NCBI GenBank assembly: GCA_965215705.1
Contig: CBDCEE010000003.1
Span: 1-64,000, forward strand
From: JAAXPZ01 sp965215705
Lineage (GTDB): Bacteria > Campylobacterota > Campylobacteria > Campylobacterales > Sulfurovaceae
Reading direction: 5' to 3'
Length of the DNA: 64,000 bases
Under the pieces are notes generated by a model. The model was not told the DNA's origin. It worked only from the letters and a program-made list of their open reading frames with translations, and searched no databases. The position numbers and the translations under genes were made by a program. Positions 51,664-60,047 of this stretch are shown piece after piece; position 1 is the stretch's first letter; each line of letters begins with the position of its first letter.

Positions 51664-54444
51664 TTACGGACGCAGGATGTATTGATAGATGTAGTCTGTT
51701 CCTCTTTTATGTTCATAGCCATTGAGTAGATGATAGGTACGTTTCCAAATCACAATCTCTTTGTAGTGCCAAGTCACTCTGGGTACATGCATGCCAGCTT
51801 TTATATAACCGCCAAAAAGAAGTTTAATTCTAACCTCTTTGTAGACCCATCTTAGACGAGGAAAATAGAATCCGAACCAGACGCCTCGGACACTTTCTAT
51901 CTGTTGTGTATCATAGCGTGGGCTCACAAGACCTAGCGTAAATACAGACTCTCCAGCATCATCTCTGTGGGTGACTTTGCTTTCTTCTCTATTGTTGTAG
52001 GGAGGATTGGCAATGATGTTATAGGAGTGTTTCCCATTACGTCTGATGCGATCTACGTTGTCAAAATGGTCTCCGGCCACTTGAATAAAGGGATAATGAT
52101 TTTTTAGATATCCATACTGTGCACTAGCGACACTGTCATTTTGATACATTCCCATAGGAGAGAGGTAGGGGTTTACAAAATATCTCCTTGTACCAGAGGG
52201 TGCACTCAGGCTGGATTGTGCCAATACCGTGGCTGAACGAAGAGGATGATTTCCTAAGTCCACCAATTTTAGAGAATTTTGGACTGAGTAAGAAGGCAAT
52301 GATTCTTTGTTCGCAGATTGTGACCATGAAGGTACAACTCCGTCTTTGTATCCTCTGAGCAATGCACCACCAATCGTTCTTTTGACATCTTCAGGAAGTT
52401 CACGCTCTGGCCCTGTCATGCCACCTATGAGGAGTAATGTAGGTTTTGTTCCTCTCACCATAATACTCTGCCAATACTCTACAATATGTGGTATGCCTAG
52501 ATCCGCCATGACTGAGTTTGAGGGATTAAAATGGCTGTTGTGATCGGTAGTGAGTCCAGCAGTGGCGACTGCAGATCCTCCTATGGCAGGGTTGATGGCT
52601 ACATGTAGATCCAGGCTATCCCTAAAATGTTCATCTGAATGATAAATACTGTTTTGGTTATTTTTATCTCTTTCCATGAGCCCAAACATGGTACTGACCA
52701 CCATGCCACCTGTTGAATGACTGATAAAGACTATCCCATTGTCTCCAAAGCACTGATTTTGGTTTTGCCCATTTTTAGAAAAAATGACACCACTGTTGTT
52801 GTTCTTCATGGCATCTCTTATCTGATGCATGACAGCATTTATGGCATAGGGCAACCTCTGTGCTGTAGGCCATGTCACTACCAGATAGGAGTTGCTAGGA
52901 TCTGATGCATTGCCAGAATAAAGCATCTCGCTAATATGGTCATGCCAATAGTCAGATGATTTGATATGGTACTCGCCTCCACGATAGAAATCAGCTCTAT
53001 TTTGTGGCCATGTACCTTCAAAATTATGATTACTAGCCTTTTTACGTGCTTTAATCACATCACGCTGGAGTCCATGTACATAGACAATATCTCTCCCTGA
53101 AAAGGGCTTGGATGTATCTACGATCCTCTGGGTGCATTTCTCGGAGTACGATGCACCTATGGCTATCATACTTGTGTTATTGCTTGTATCAGTCGTTATG
53201 TTCTGTTCTTGAATAAACGTATCATTTGTTGTTCTGTTGTCTTCAGCATCATCATATGCTGCTTCCAATCCAGCGATAATACCTTCTTGTTCTCCTGTGA
53301 GTACCCCATCACCTATGGTAGCACACCCCATGGCTGTGTTGTTGGCCTCACCATACCAATTGGATACAGAAGTATCATACTCTGGGTAGAGGTCAGCCAC
53401 AGTGCCTACCACATAATCAAAGGGTGTGAGCGTGCCATCAGGTGCATTGATATCAACACTTGGATTTTCTACATCATAGGTGTCTCCACAGCCAGCACCA
53501 GTCACTTCAGTCAAACAGACTCTGTCGATCTGGGCATAGACTGTTTGGTTTTGGTCATTGATTAGGGCGATGGCTAGATGTGTGAAGTCTTTATTGGCCT
53601 TCCAGGAGTTTAGCGTCACTTTGACCCAGTTGTTTTGATTGGTCATCATACCTGTGAGACCTATGATGGATATATTGCTATCTGGCTGGAGACTATCAAG
53701 TGTACCATTGAATGCCAGTGCCTTGATCTGAAAATCTGATTTACCAGCATGTTTGAGTGAAAGTTTGAGTTGGTAGTATCTGCCTTGCACTATGGGTTGA
53801 GAAAGTGTCTGGTAGATGAGTGGAGTAGGGGTGACGAGTGTGGCTGATCCGTTATCATCATGTCCTTGCTGTGCGATAGAAGCAGGGATGTTGGAAGAGA
53901 AGTTTCTCGTATCTGTTGTTCTCCATGATGTTTTGGGTTCTAAAAATGTCCAGTCTTGTACCATATTTTTCTCACAAGCATGTGGATCGTTATCTTCTAT
54001 CTCCATATTTTGGGTTGAGTAGATGAATCCATGCCAGTTACTGTCCTCACCCAGCTCCTCATCTACCTCACCTACATGCCAAGCATAGGGGGTATTCTCC
54101 TCTAGCGTCAGAGAGGGGAAGCTGATACTATACTGACAGTCGTTTGGCATGGAGAGGGTCTCCTCGATCACGACAGTCGCATCAGCTGTCTGTGGATCGA
54201 TTTTGATGACCTGAAGCTTGGCAAAGTTGATATCTGTATTGGATGCATTACATGCCAGAGCAGAGGAGGTGTTGTTGGTGTTGCGTTCGAGCTTGAAGGT
54301 AGGCTGTGGAGTGGTGACCACTGCTGTATCCTGTGGAGCGAGCATAAAGTAGGAGAGAGTGCTCCCTTTGCCACCTCCGCCACAACCAACCATCAGCAGG
54401 GTGATCCCTACTAAAACCATCTGTTTGATATATCCGTATTGCAT
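51664..54444 (-). CDS. Lipoprotein B: large lipoprotein with alpha/beta-hydrolase-like domain
   Basis: A 926-residue lipoprotein with lipobox LLMVGCGGGGK. The N-terminal half holds beta-rich, Cys-containing segments, including a carbohydrate-binding-like part (about 160-320). The middle (about 455-700) looks like a lipase/esterase alpha/beta hydrolase: GRDIVYVHGLQRD (oxyanion strand) and VFISHSTGGMVVSTM (nucleophile elbow, Ser in SHSTGG). The C-terminal part is rich in Trp, Tyr and Arg. It may be a cell-surface esterase or lipase. No other family recognised; own promoter element and terminator. Confidence 0.7.
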   Translation of the reverse strand: MQYGYIKQMVLVGITLLMVGCGGGGKGSTLSYFMLAPQDTAVVTTPQPTFKLERNTNNTSSALACNASNTDINFAKLQVIKIDPQTADATVVIEETLSMPNDCQYSISFPSLTLEENTPYAWHVGEVDEELGEDSNWHGFIYSTQNMEIEDNDPHACEKNMVQDWTFLEPKTSWRTTDTRNFSSNIPASIAQQGHDDNGSATLVTPTPLIYQTLSQPIVQGRYYQLKLSLKHAGKSDFQIKALAFNGTLDSLQPDSNISIIGLTGMMTNQNNWVKVTLNSWKANKDFTHLAIALINDQNQTVYAQIDRVCLTEVTGAGCGDTYDVENPSVDINAPDGTLTPFDYVVGTVADLYPEYDTSVSNWYGEANNTAMGCATIGDGVLTGEQEGIIAGLEAAYDDAEDNRTTNDTFIQEQNITTDTSNNTSMIAIGASYSEKCTQRIVDTSKPFSGRDIVYVHGLQRDVIKARKKASNHNFEGTWPQNRADFYRGGEYHIKSSDYWHDHISEMLYSGNASDPSNSYLVVTWPTAQRLPYAINAVMHQIRDAMKNNNSGVIFSKNGQNQNQCFGDNGIVFISHSTGGMVVSTMFGLMERDKNNQNSIYHSDEHFRDSLDLHVAINPAIGGSAVATAGLTTDHNSHFNPSNSVMADLGIPHIVEYWQSIMVRGTKPTLLLIGGMTGPERELPEDVKRTIGGALLRGYKDGVVPSWSQSANKESLPSYSVQNSLKLVDLGNHPLRSATVLAQSSLSAPSGTRRYFVNPYLSPMGMYQNDSVASAQYGYLKNHYPFIQVAGDHFDNVDRIRRNGKHSYNIIANPPYNNREESKVTHRDDAGESVFTLGLVSPRYDTQQIESVRGVWFGFYFPRLRWVYKEVRIKLLFGGYIKAGMHVPRVTWHYKEIVIWKRTYHLLNGYEHKRGTDYIYQYILRP

Positions 54445-54476
54445 CTTAGACTCCTGTATGTAGTATGACTTGACGT

Positions 54477-54506
54477 AGTATGGCAGAAGAGTGTCATGAA
54501 GTGTAA
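54477..54506 (-). promoter_or_regulatory. 30-bp shared promoter element, copy B
   Basis: On the plus strand AGTATGGCAG-AAGAGTGTCA-TGAAGTGTAA; leftward TTACACTTCA-TGACACTCTT-CTGCCATACT, 32 bp before the start of lipoprotein B. It differs from copy A at four positions, one of them in the second TTAC (TGAC). Confidence 0.75.
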
Positions 54507-54521
54507 AAAAGGGATGCCCTT

Positions 54522-54547
54522 CAATCTCCTCCTATACAGAGGAGTTG
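54522..54547 (-). terminator. Hairpin ending lipoprotein gene C
   Basis: CTCCTC (54526-54531) pairs with GAGGAG (54539-54544) around a 7-base loop, and CAA (54522-54524) with TTG (54545-54547) across a 1-base bulge, just after the stop of the leftward gene. Confidence 0.6.
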
Positions 54548-54560
54548 AATACGTATGGAA

Positions 54561-57500
54561 TTATGGAATAGCACGTACGCAGCGGACAAATATATATGGA
54601 TCGACTTTTCCTCCTACGGCTTCTGTCCCATATCTAAAATTGATTACCCACATTGTATTGGAATTAGAGGGCATAAAAGATGTTGTATAAGATGTAGATG
54701 TTTGATAGAAATAGGTTGAAGTATTGAAAAACTCTGAAATATCTATACTTGGATTTAGACTGTTGTAGTCGACAATACCTCTAAGTTCGTCAATGGTTGG
54801 CAGTCTCCAATCGGTATGTGTACCGAGAGTTAAGTTCTCACAATAGGTAGATGCAGTGTCTCCCGAGGTATTGTCATAGTCTTCCGCCGTATTGCTCTGG
54901 GGGGTAATCCATGGTTTTCTTACGAGACTGGCATTTTCATCATCTTGCCACTCTAGATGTTGCTGATCATCGGTGACTATCTGTGTATCTGGATCTCTAG
55001 TATAATGCGGTGGGTCTACTAGATGGTCTATGAGTACCAGTACGGCAGGGTCGAGCTCTAGTGTCCCTACATCTGTGATGTTTACCACCACAGAAGGCTC
55101 ATGGTCAATGAATGGTTTACCATTAGGTGTCGTACCTACCAGTGGGCCTTCTATGCCTATGACTACTGTACCATTGTCCTCCGAGACTGGTGTATCTGGG
55201 ATGGGGTTCCATGTGATGTCCGTAATTACTGCCACACTACCCGTAGATGTTGTCACTGTCCAGTTGTTATCAGTATTGACAACTACTGTATTGTTGTCCT
55301 CAGTGGGTACAGTGAGATTGTCTGCAGGGGTACAAGCACCTAAATGACCTATAAAGTCTAAGGTACCATCTACCGCACCACCACTAGGGCCACTGGCATT
55401 TTTTACTGTCATGTTCAGTGTATGGTCTGTGGCGGTTCCACTATATGGTACATGCAACAATCCGCTTTCACTCGTTCCCCAGCTTGCCATAGTAGTTTGA
55501 CTGTGTGCACTACGGCTCACGATATAGCTAGGATTTGTATAACTACTAGGTGTTGGGTCTGTGTCTAAGTACATCTTACCATAGTTGTCAGACTTAAATT
55601 CAGAGATGACGACATCTGTCGTTCCACAAGCACAAAAGTCCATACTTAGCTCATGTATGGCACCACTTTGAGAACCAAAATTAAACCATGTTAAGTCTCC
55701 ATCCCATATCCTACCAGCTAGCTCAGGACGCGGAGGATATGTTTCAAACTCATTATGTACGGTTGGGTTTTGAGCGTTAGCATTTATCCATGTGCTTGCT
55801 TGACTTAGATTTATACTCATTTTCTCACCACAAGTCTTTGTTTCATTGCCATCATCACACCCTGTCCAAATAGTAGGGTCTTTAGGGTCACAGTCAACGT
55901 CATCACATACGCCATCCCCATCACTGTCTCCACTTGGACATGGATCGGGCTCTTCTTCTACGATACACATAGAAAGTCTGGTAACATCGACTTCTGTCTG
56001 ATCACCAATGATGATGTCCAAGTCACTGCCCCCATTTACCAAACTAAGTAGATTACCTACTGCAGTACCGTTGTTGTTATAGACAGTTTCTCCACCATAT
56101 ACAAGGATAGCAGTACCACCATTAGGTGTCAGTATACCACTGGTTAAACTTGGGTCAGCTGCCTGTGATGCATCAATGTCCCCAATAAATATACGGTCAT
56201 CTGTAGACCCAGCTGCACTAGGACGAGTATTGACAAGAAGTTGCATTTGCGTAACATGTGCATTTGGATGTGCCAATGTATCAGCAAAAGTTCCTGACTT
56301 CTCTTTGATTGGCTCATCATATTTGAGTGTTGTACCCAGTAGAGCAGAAAGTGCTGTAGAAGGTGTGGAGACATCTGTACCAGGCGCAAAGTCATCGCTT
56401 GTTCCACCCCATACTGTAACAAGGTGTTCACCTTTTTCTACATTACACTGTAGCTTCACTGGTATGTCTTTTATGGGTGTTTCAGGCTCTGTAGGCTTGG
56501 ACTTAGGCACACAGGCAGCTACAGCCATGAAGTCTACATTGGTAGTAAAGAAAATCATCGTATCCAAAGTCTGACCTGCCTGAACCTTGCTAAGAAGATT
56601 TTGACCTGAAGAGGTCTGCATCTGAGAGAGATCTTTTGTATAGATATCTGTTACTGGGCTATCCCACGTTGCTCTCAAGGTACTGATATTGCCTTCATGT
56701 GCATCACTAAGCCCCATACTTAGATTGTTTGCAATAAAGTATCTATCTATATACTGGGTAGTTTGTCCCATAGGGCTATATCCAGTCTCTTTGAGACCTA
56801 TGGCAAACACACCTTGTGTGATATTGCTTGGCAAACCACTCAGTGTTTCCAGGAAGATATAGTAGTGATCAAAATCTGTTACCTCATGGTCATAACCATC
56901 AATACCTAGATTCATTCCTGACATGGTATTGACGAGTGCAGTCCCAGGATGTGCCGGCTCTGTATTGGAAGGATCAAATACATCATAGACACCAAACATA
57001 TAGATCTGTTTGCTTTCGGTATCTTCACAACTGAGTTTTTCAAAGGCTTGATCTATGGCATTTGGCTTGTCTGATTTTTCTCTGTTCTCTGCGGCTATTT
57101 GTGCTGCTTGGTGACTGTTTATGCGAAGCTTGTCCCCCAGAATATCTTTGAGTGTAGATATACCTGCACCTACCCATTCTACACAAGTACCATACTTCTC
57201 ACGAACACAGTCTGCACCGGAATCACCCGCTGCACCCAGTCCAGACCAGTCGGCAGCTATTTCCTTAACTGTTAGGTTTACCAGTGACTCTGCCATTGCT
57301 TTGATATCAGCAGGGGCAGCTTCATCCAGTGGCATACCCTGTTGACCGAGGTATTCGAGGTTCGCATTGAATGCTTCGAGGATTGCTCGGTTTTGTGCCT
57401 CTGTACCTGTGAGTCCAAACTCTTTTTCGAGCATCTCCAGTGCCTCTGCATAGGAGGATGGGGCTTTCAGTGAGGTGATTTCTATCCATTTGTCTCCCTT

Positions 57501-57851
57501 CTCCTGGGTATAGAGATAGAGTCCGTAGGCAAGCATATGCCAAGGAGAAATCTCATTCTCCTCTTTGGGTACCAGTACAAAGCGTTTGCCCTTAAAATAC
57601 TCAAAAGGACTGGCACCAATCTCCTCCGGTGCCTCCAGTATGGCTACTGACTCTTTGCTGAGGTCAAATACTGAGGCATCGGCACAGGCTTGGTCGTTTG
57701 CATTCTTATCTGTACAGATGATGGTTTTATACTTCCCCTCTGGTATACCGACACTCTTTGCCTCCTTGACAGCGCCAGCACCGCCTCCACCGCCACAGCC
57801 GCTTAGGAGCAGCACAGAGGTGATAATCGATAACATTGTTTTGGTCTTCAT
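54561..57851 (-). CDS. Lipoprotein C: 1096-residue multidomain lipoprotein with C-terminal DUF1566
   Basis: A 1096-residue lipoprotein with lipobox VLLLSGC followed by five Gly. It contains an N-terminal helical part (about 30-270), two Cys-bearing beta-rich modules (about 275-660), an Asp-rich calcium-type segment (CPSGDSDGDGVCDDVDCDPK, about 640), a beta-rich part, and a C-terminal DUF1566/Lcl-like domain (TDWRLPTIDELRGIVDYNS; YIFVRCVRAIP, about 960-1096). DUF1566 is common in exported fibrillar and surface proteins. It has its own copy of the shared promoter element and a 3' hairpin. Function unknown. Confidence 0.72.
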   Translation of the reverse strand: MKTKTMLSIITSVLLLSGCGGGGGAGAVKEAKSVGIPEGKYKTIICTDKNANDQACADASVFDLSKESVAILEAPEEIGASPFEYFKGKRFVLVPKEENEISPWHMLAYGLYLYTQEKGDKWIEITSLKAPSSYAEALEMLEKEFGLTGTEAQNRAILEAFNANLEYLGQQGMPLDEAAPADIKAMAESLVNLTVKEIAADWSGLGAAGDSGADCVREKYGTCVEWVGAGISTLKDILGDKLRINSHQAAQIAAENREKSDKPNAIDQAFEKLSCEDTESKQIYMFGVYDVFDPSNTEPAHPGTALVNTMSGMNLGIDGYDHEVTDFDHYYIFLETLSGLPSNITQGVFAIGLKETGYSPMGQTTQYIDRYFIANNLSMGLSDAHEGNISTLRATWDSPVTDIYTKDLSQMQTSSGQNLLSKVQAGQTLDTMIFFTTNVDFMAVAACVPKSKPTEPETPIKDIPVKLQCNVEKGEHLVTVWGGTSDDFAPGTDVSTPSTALSALLGTTLKYDEPIKEKSGTFADTLAHPNAHVTQMQLLVNTRPSAAGSTDDRIFIGDIDASQAADPSLTSGILTPNGGTAILVYGGETVYNNNGTAVGNLLSLVNGGSDLDIIIGDQTEVDVTRLSMCIVEEEPDPCPSGDSDGDGVCDDVDCDPKDPTIWTGCDDGNETKTCGEKMSINLSQASTWINANAQNPTVHNEFETYPPRPELAGRIWDGDLTWFNFGSQSGAIHELSMDFCACGTTDVVISEFKSDNYGKMYLDTDPTPSSYTNPSYIVSRSAHSQTTMASWGTSESGLLHVPYSGTATDHTLNMTVKNASGPSGGAVDGTLDFIGHLGACTPADNLTVPTEDNNTVVVNTDNNWTVTTSTGSVAVITDITWNPIPDTPVSEDNGTVVIGIEGPLVGTTPNGKPFIDHEPSVVVNITDVGTLELDPAVLVLIDHLVDPPHYTRDPDTQIVTDDQQHLEWQDDENASLVRKPWITPQSNTAEDYDNTSGDTASTYCENLTLGTHTDWRLPTIDELRGIVDYNSLNPSIDISEFFNTSTYFYQTSTSYTTSFMPSNSNTMWVINFRYGTEAVGGKVDPYIFVRCVRAIP

Positions 57852-57880
57852 CTTTGATCCTTTTATCGTATTGATGCCGC

Positions 57881-57910
57881 AGTATGACGCAAGAGTGTAA
57901 GGAAGGGTAA
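57881..57910 (-). promoter_or_regulatory. 30-bp shared promoter element, copy C
   Basis: On the plus strand AGTATGACGC-AAGAGTGTAA-GGAAGGGTAA; leftward TTACCCTTCC-TTACACTCTT-GCGTCATACT, 29 bp before the start of lipoprotein C. The two upstream decamers are identical to copy A. It lies in the 68-bp gap behind the response regulator gene. Confidence 0.75.
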
Positions 57911-57919
57911 AAAAGAGTC

Positions 57920-58603
57920 CTATTTCAGTCTATATCCTTTGCCATAGACGCTTTCTAGGCACCCAGTGGGTAGTTTTTTTCTCAACAGACTGACCTGGTT
58001 CTTGACTGAATCGATAGAGATATCACGGTCAAAAGCATCTTCCCAGACAGCGATCATGATCTCTTCATAGGTGATCACACTGCGATGTTTTTCGATACAT
58101 GCCTTGAGTAGTGTACGTTCTTTGGTAGAGAGTGAGATCTCAAGGCTATTTTTTAAAAGCTTCTCTTTCTTACTGTCCCACACGTATCCGTCTGACAAAC
58201 TAAAATAATTGTCACCTTCTTCTAGCAACTCTTCTGCCAGTAGATGCATGGTCTCCTTGAAAGTCTTTGGAGAGATGGGTTTGATGAGGTATTTTGTCAG
58301 TTTTAGCTCTGTCGCCCTGAGTAGTTTCTCTTTCTCTGTATGGGCGGTGAGCATAACGATTTTTGTTTTTGGATTCTGGCTTCGTATCTCTTTGGCAACA
58401 CTGAGCCCATCAATATAGGGAAGGTTGATATCCAGCAGCACCACATCCGGATAATGTGTATAATAGGCTTCCAATGCTTCCGCACCATCTGATGCGGTAT
58501 AGACAGTGCCAAAATAACTCTCAAGATACTCTATGATATTTTTTCGGATACTTGGCTCGTCCTCCACATAAAGAATGGAGTGCTCTTTAAGTATATCTGA
58601 CAT
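57920..58603 (-). CDS. OmpR-family response regulator
   Basis: A 227-residue regulator. The receiver domain starts SILYVEDEPSIRK, has the phospho-acceptor Asp in VVLLDINLP (about 56), Thr in VMLTAHTEKE and Lys in LIKPISPK. The DNA-binding domain is a winged helix (LSTKERTLLKACIEKH; SIDSVKNQVSLLRKKL; VYGKGYRLK). Regulators of this type bind direct repeats spaced about 10-11 bp, the spacing seen in the element upstream of the neighbouring lipoprotein genes. It overlaps the upstream kinase gene by 17 bp, so kinase and regulator form one unit. Confidence 0.95.
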   Translation of the reverse strand: MSDILKEHSILYVEDEPSIRKNIIEYLESYFGTVYTASDGAEALEAYYTHYPDVVLLDINLPYIDGLSVAKEIRSQNPKTKIVMLTAHTEKEKLLRATELKLTKYLIKPISPKTFKETMHLLAEELLEEGDNYFSLSDGYVWDSKKEKLLKNSLEISLSTKERTLLKACIEKHRSVITYEEIMIAVWEDAFDRDISIDSVKNQVSLLRKKLPTGCLESVYGKGYRLK

Positions 58604-59993
58604 CTTCTCTCCTTAGTCGTATAGTAAATGTAACCCCGGTATGATCGTTCTCTACGATGAGTTCTCCATAGCTGTTCTTCTCGACAATGATTTTTGCGAT
58701 ATAGAGCCCCAGGTCTGTACTTTGGATATGCTGTGTGTCTGTTGTGTGGGGTAGAAAAATGAGTTCTGGAGATGGACCAGGCATAGGTCCAGCATTGTCC
58801 GTGATGGAGAGTACAATATCCTTTTTGGAAGCACTGAGTATGATAGAGAGATGTTTTTCTTTGGGTGCATAGAGTGACAAGCGCTCCATCATATTGTTCA
58901 GTAGTGCCAGAATGGCTTGTATGATCTCATTGAAATAGCCTGTATATAAGAGTTCTTTTTGCAGTGTTTTTGTGATACTTATATGTTTGGCTGCCGGATT
59001 GAAAATCGCCAGTGCCTTTTCAACTGCTTCATGTATTGCAAAAGTGGTACTTTTTTTATCTACATGAAAAAGGGATCTGAACTCTTCGATCATTTGGGAC
59101 ATATGTCCTGTCTCTGTGATCACTTCAGAGACCTTCTCTCCCATATAGACCAATGAATAATCCTTTTTTTCAAGCTCTCTATCAAGATTCATCAGGGTGG
59201 CATTGATGTGCATCAGAGGCTGCCTCCACTGGTGCGCGATCGCATCAAGGATCTCTCCCATACTTCCCATACGACACTGCTGCAGGAGTATTTGCTCCTG
59301 CTTGACCCGTTTTTCCAACTCCATCAGAATACGCTCTTCAAGATCTTGGTTTAGCTCCTCCAGCTCTTTTTGATGGGTTTGGAGGAGCTGGTTTTGCCTT
59401 GAGAGGGTACGTGTCTTTTGTGCTACTTCTTGTTTGAGTGTGCGGTTGTACTCCTGTAGCAGAGATGATTCGATCATCTTGATCTTTTCGTAATAGTACA
59501 TGACTAGCGAGGTAGCAACGAGCGAAATGATCCAAGTGATATACTCTGTCAGTGTATAGGAATACCCAGCTATTGCGAGATAGAGCACAAAGAGGATATA
59601 TCCTGTCAAAAAGAGTATCCCTCCTTTGTAATCCAGTAAGAAAAAGATCAGTACCAGAATAGCGGGTACCCAGAGGATATGGGTACGCTCATCCGGAATA
59701 TAAAGTGTAAGGATGATCATCAGTATATAGGCAATGATAAAAAAAGTTTTGGCAATAAACTGGTAGTAGTGAATGTGTCTGCGAAGCATGATAAATGCCA
59801 CCAGAAAAAAGACCCCTAGTGTGATCTCGGAGATACCTACGATCATGCGTCCTCCCCAGATACGGTAGAGGCCAAAGAGCGTGATATAGATCCCGATGGT
59901 CAGTGAGATAATCAGTAGTGCAGTGATCTTATATCTCTGTATAGTACTAATCTCTTGATCCTGCAGGGATGTCAGTGCAAACACTCTTTTCAC
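58587..59993 (-). CDS. Membrane sensor histidine kinase 1
   Basis: A 468-residue kinase. An N-terminal block of about six hydrophobic helices (about 25-170) is followed by a coiled coil (about 180-235), a dimerisation/phospho-acceptor domain (DAIAHQWRQPLMHINATL, His near 255) and an ATP-binding domain. That last part is atypical: the N box reads LLNNMMERLS and the G2 box STDLGLYIAK, where Asp replaces the central Gly. GTG 59993 has AAAGGAG upstream. It is followed by, and overlaps, the response regulator. Confidence 0.9.
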   Translation of the reverse strand: MKRVFALTSLQDQEISTIQRYKITALLIISLTIGIYITLFGLYRIWGGRMIVGISEITLGVFFLVAFIMLRRHIHYYQFIAKTFFIIAYILMIILTLYIPDERTHILWVPAILVLIFFLLDYKGGILFLTGYILFVLYLAIAGYSYTLTEYITWIISLVATSLVMYYYEKIKMIESSLLQEYNRTLKQEVAQKTRTLSRQNQLLQTHQKELEELNQDLEERILMELEKRVKQEQILLQQCRMGSMGEILDAIAHQWRQPLMHINATLMNLDRELEKKDYSLVYMGEKVSEVITETGHMSQMIEEFRSLFHVDKKSTTFAIHEAVEKALAIFNPAAKHISITKTLQKELLYTGYFNEIIQAILALLNNMMERLSLYAPKEKHLSIILSASKKDIVLSITDNAGPMPGPSPELIFLPHTTDTQHIQSTDLGLYIAKIIVEKNSYGELIVENDHTGVTFTIRLRREDVRYT

Positions 59994-60012
59994 GTGATCT
60001 CCTTTGAGGTTA

Positions 60013-60042
60013 GTATAGTGACAAAGGGTAACGAAGTATAAA
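60013..60042 (-). promoter_or_regulatory. 30-bp shared promoter element, copy D (kinase 1 - regulator)
   Basis: On the plus strand AGTATAGTGA-CAAAGGGTAA-CGAAGTATAA; leftward TTATACTTCG-TTACCCTTTG-TCACTATACT, 20 bp before the kinase 1 start. It matches copy A at 20 of 30 positions in register and has a perfect TATACT -10 box. It lies in the 54-bp gap between kinases 2 and 1. Confidence 0.6.
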
Positions 60043-60047
60043 ATTCA

